NCBI GenBank assembly: GCA_000442125.1
Contig: KE546968.1
Span: 1,521,795-1,585,794 of the forward strand
Direction: 5' to 3'
Length of the DNA: 64,000 nucleotides
Source of the DNA: Opeltia flavorubescens
Lineage: Eukaryota; Ascomycota; Lecanoromycetes; Teloschistales; Teloschistaceae
In this document: positions 61,781-64,000 of the stretch, piece by piece
How positions within the stretch are numbered: position 1 is the stretch's first letter
Layout of the letters: every line of letters starts with the position of its first letter
Notes under the pieces: generated by a model
What the model was told of the DNA's origin: nothing
Seen by the model: only the letters and a program-made list of their open reading frames with translations
Databases searched by the model: none
Made by a program: the position numbers and the translations under genes

Positions 61781-64000
61781 ATGCAATTCACCGACACGCT
61801 CGATGCGTTCAACAGCGGCGTCCAGCGTCGCTCCCCATCAGGTCTCACTCTTCGAAATGTCATTGAACGTCGATCTTTTTCTTTCGTAAGCCTGCCGACT
61901 CCGTCTGCGATATGTAAGACAGAGTTGCTGATATGCACAGTGCGACAAAACCAACATTGCTGGAAGCAACCCAGACGCTGGATCTGCACAATCCGATGAA
62001 ACAAACAACCCATCCCTCTCAGCTTTCCTTTCCACCCTTGTCCCGACTCTTCTGCTCGCCCTTGCTTTTGTGATCCTGTTCCTTCTTCTGCGACGCAAGT
62101 TCAAGCGCAACTATGAGCCTCGCACTTTCTTGGGGAGCCTTCGCGAGCAGTGAGTACCATTCTGCAGCTCAAGCCAGACGGCCAGACTGATTGTTGTTCA
62201 AGGGAACGCACTCCATCACTACCAAATGGCCTACTCAATTGGTTCGGCGCATTTTCCAAAGTCCCTGATAGCTTCGTCCTCAACCACCAGTCCCTCGATG
62301 GCTTTCTGCTCCTACGATACCTTAAGGTTGCTTCTGCAACTTGCCTAGTTGGCTGCTGTATCACCTGGCCCGTCCTCTTCCCTGTCAATGCTACTGGAAA
62401 AGGCGGTCAAAAGGAACTAGATCTTCTCAGCTTTGGCAATGTCGTTGACAAGAACCGATATTACGCTCATGTCTTCATTGCTTGGATATTTCTCGGTATG
62501 AACGCTTGTCTGTTGGTATTCCCAATACTAACTGCAAATTAGGATTTGTCTTCTACATGGTAGCCAGAGAAAGCATCTACTACGTCAACTTGCGTCAAGC
62601 CTATCTCCTTTCGCCTCTGTACGCCAACCGCATGTCTTCCAGGACCGTCCTTTTCACCTCTGTGCCGAAGGATTATCTTGACGAAGGAATCTTGCGACGA
62701 ATGTTTGGAAGACAGCTCAAGAACATTTGGATCGCCAACGATTGCGAGAAGATTGAGGAGCTGGTCGAAGAACGAGACAAGGTTGCAATGAAACTTGAAG
62801 CAGCCGAAACCAAGCTGATCAAGTTGGCAAATACCAATCGACTAAAGGCAATGAAGAAGGGTGGACAGACTGATGGACCGCTTGACACTTCCGATGAAGC
62901 CAACGGAGAATCAGGGTCAATAGCTGCCAAATGGGTCCCAACGAAAAAGCGACCTACACACCGCTTGAAGCCCATCATTGGAAAGAAAGTGGATACGATC
63001 AACTGGTGCCGGTCCGAGCTCGAACGATTGATACCAAAAATAGACGCCCTCCAAGCAGAACTTCGTGCTGGCAATGGCAAGTTCATCCCGTCGGTTTTTG
63101 TCGAGTTCCATCGTCAATCCGAAGNTCAATCTGCTTTCCAGAGTCTCAGCCACCATCACGCACTCCACATGGCTCCTCGTTTCATTGGCGTCAACCCCGA
63201 TGAGGTGATTTGGAAGAATTTGAAAATCAACTGGGCTTCTCGTGTCGTCCGGAACATTCTGACCATCAGTTTCGTCATTTTGCTCATCGTTTTCTGGTCT
63301 ATCCCCGTGGGCTTCGTCGGTATACTGTCCAACATCAATTCCCTGATCAAGATGGCGTCTTGGCTTGAGTGGCTACACAAAATACCCACGGTGATTTTCG
63401 GACTTGTCCAAGGTCTTCTTCCGTCAGTCCTACTCGCGGTTCTCATGGCACTGCTTCCCATCATCCTCCGTTTAATGGCCAAGCTTGGCGGCGCACCTTC
63501 ACTCTCGGCCGTCGAGCTTCGTACCCAGAATTCCTATTTTGGCTTCCAGGTCGTACAAGTGTTCTTGGTCACCACATTAACATCCGCCGCTTCTGCTTCA
63601 GTCACAAGCATTCTTTGCAAACCTGGAGATGCTCCAAATCTGCTTGCTACCAATTTGCCAAAAGCTTCGAACTTCTACATCTCCTATTTCGTTCTGCAAG
63701 GTCTCACCATTAGCTCTGGTGCGCTTCTGGGTATTGCAGGCTTAATTCTGTTCAAGCTACTCGGCAAGTTCCTTGATACAACACCTCGGAAAATGTACAA
63801 ACGATGGTCGAGTCTTTCTTCTTTGGGCTGGGGTACTGTCTTCCCAATCTACACCAACTTGACAGTTATTGGTATGTGTTCAATCACTGTATTGCTAAGA
63901 TCTCCTACTGATATCGTACAGCCATCACCTACTCCATCATCGCACCGCTTGTGCTTGGTTTCGCAACAATCGGTCTCTACCTCATCTATATCGCCTACAG
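61781..64000 (+). CDS. Csc1/OSCA/TMEM63-family channel (DUF221), 3' end outside window
   Basis: Exons 61781..61885, 61941..62149, 62203..62495, 62543..63871 and 63922..>64000, with introns of 47 to 55 nt. The product matches fungal Csc1/Rsn1-like 10-helix proteins, which are osmosensitive, calcium-permeable channels at the plasma membrane. TM1 (SLSAFLSTLVPTLLL) is followed by FKRNYEPRTFLGSLR. Next come ERTPSLPNGLLNWFGAF, two more helices, and VTSVPKDYLDE-like sequence starting the cytosolic RRM-like domain with a charged coiled segment. The core helices follow, including NLTVI just before the last visible intron. The first exon (35 codons) is the least certain; a later start could exist. One N (63125) leaves a codon undefined. 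The gene runs off the window after about 670 residues. Confidence 0.9.

Noticed and set aside
1-64000. CACGTG hexamers near the small membrane-protein genes
   Set aside because: The hexamer occurs at well over ten places in the window, including inside coding regions, near the number expected for a random sequence of 64 kb (about 16). No enrichment at these genes can be claimed.
1-64000. tRNA, rRNA, CRISPR and transposon scan by eye
   Set aside because: GGTTCGAAT-like boxes occur at 10500, 14160 and 40416 but without paired A-box or foldable arms. No terminal repeats, reverse transcriptase or transposase motifs were seen.

Overview
The window is nuclear DNA of a filamentous ascomycete (Pezizomycotina). 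The signs are protein genes with frequent short introns (about 45 to 80 nt, one of 133), GT-AG ends with branch-like CTAAC or CTGAC boxes just before the acceptor, and orthologues with fungal architecture: Cca1, GCP4, Nbp35, Cho2, an Arc1-type cofactor, an Lst4/folliculin-interacting protein and a Csc1/OSCA channel. I cannot name the species. No rRNA, tRNA, CRISPR or recognisable transposon was seen. Four single N positions (1767, 13639, 13842, 63125) show this is a draft assembly.

Layout. 1-925: 3' end of CCA1. 3.6-12.6 kb: an M20 amidohydrolase, a CxxC-containing F-box-like protein, a small secreted protein, a Pnp-oxidase-like flavoprotein and an 879-residue protein with a nucleotidyltransferase-like signature. 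14-22.6 kb: a cysteine-rich acidic protein, two small single-pass membrane proteins, GCP4, an unknown spliced protein and a four-helix membrane protein. 25-28.8 kb: an eight-exon GMC oxidoreductase with a 476-residue Ser/Thr-rich tail, followed by a 4 kb stretch with no gene that I can support. 32.8-36.7 kb: two fungal proteins of unknown function. 37.5-41.7 kb: four small single-pass membrane proteins and a spliced secreted protein. 42.4-49.1 kb: NBP35 and CHO2 in divergent orientation, then the Arc1-like gene. 49.6-51.5 kb: three tandem membrane microproteins of 51 to 65 residues. 52.4-60.2 kb: an F-box protein, LST4 and a short-chain dehydrogenase. 61.8 kb to the end: a Csc1-like channel, cut by the window edge.

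The housekeeping genes serve separate jobs (tRNA CCA addition, microtubule nucleation, cytosolic Fe-S assembly, phosphatidylcholine synthesis, tRNA-synthetase complex, TORC1 signalling), so they do not form a pathway cluster. The most unusual content is nine small single-pass membrane proteins in three groups, several below 66 residues. All have a short N-terminal segment, one hydrophobic helix and a basic stretch after it. The three at 49.6-51.5 kb are regularly spaced and share a K-rich/I-Y motif at the start of the helix, which suggests tandem duplication. Several of these genes also change from C-rich to G-rich along the coding strand.

Splice sites were assigned by eye from GT-AG ends, frame continuity and fit to the protein family. 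They are firm for CHO2, the SDR, the GMC enzyme and the flavoprotein, and less firm for genes without a known family.
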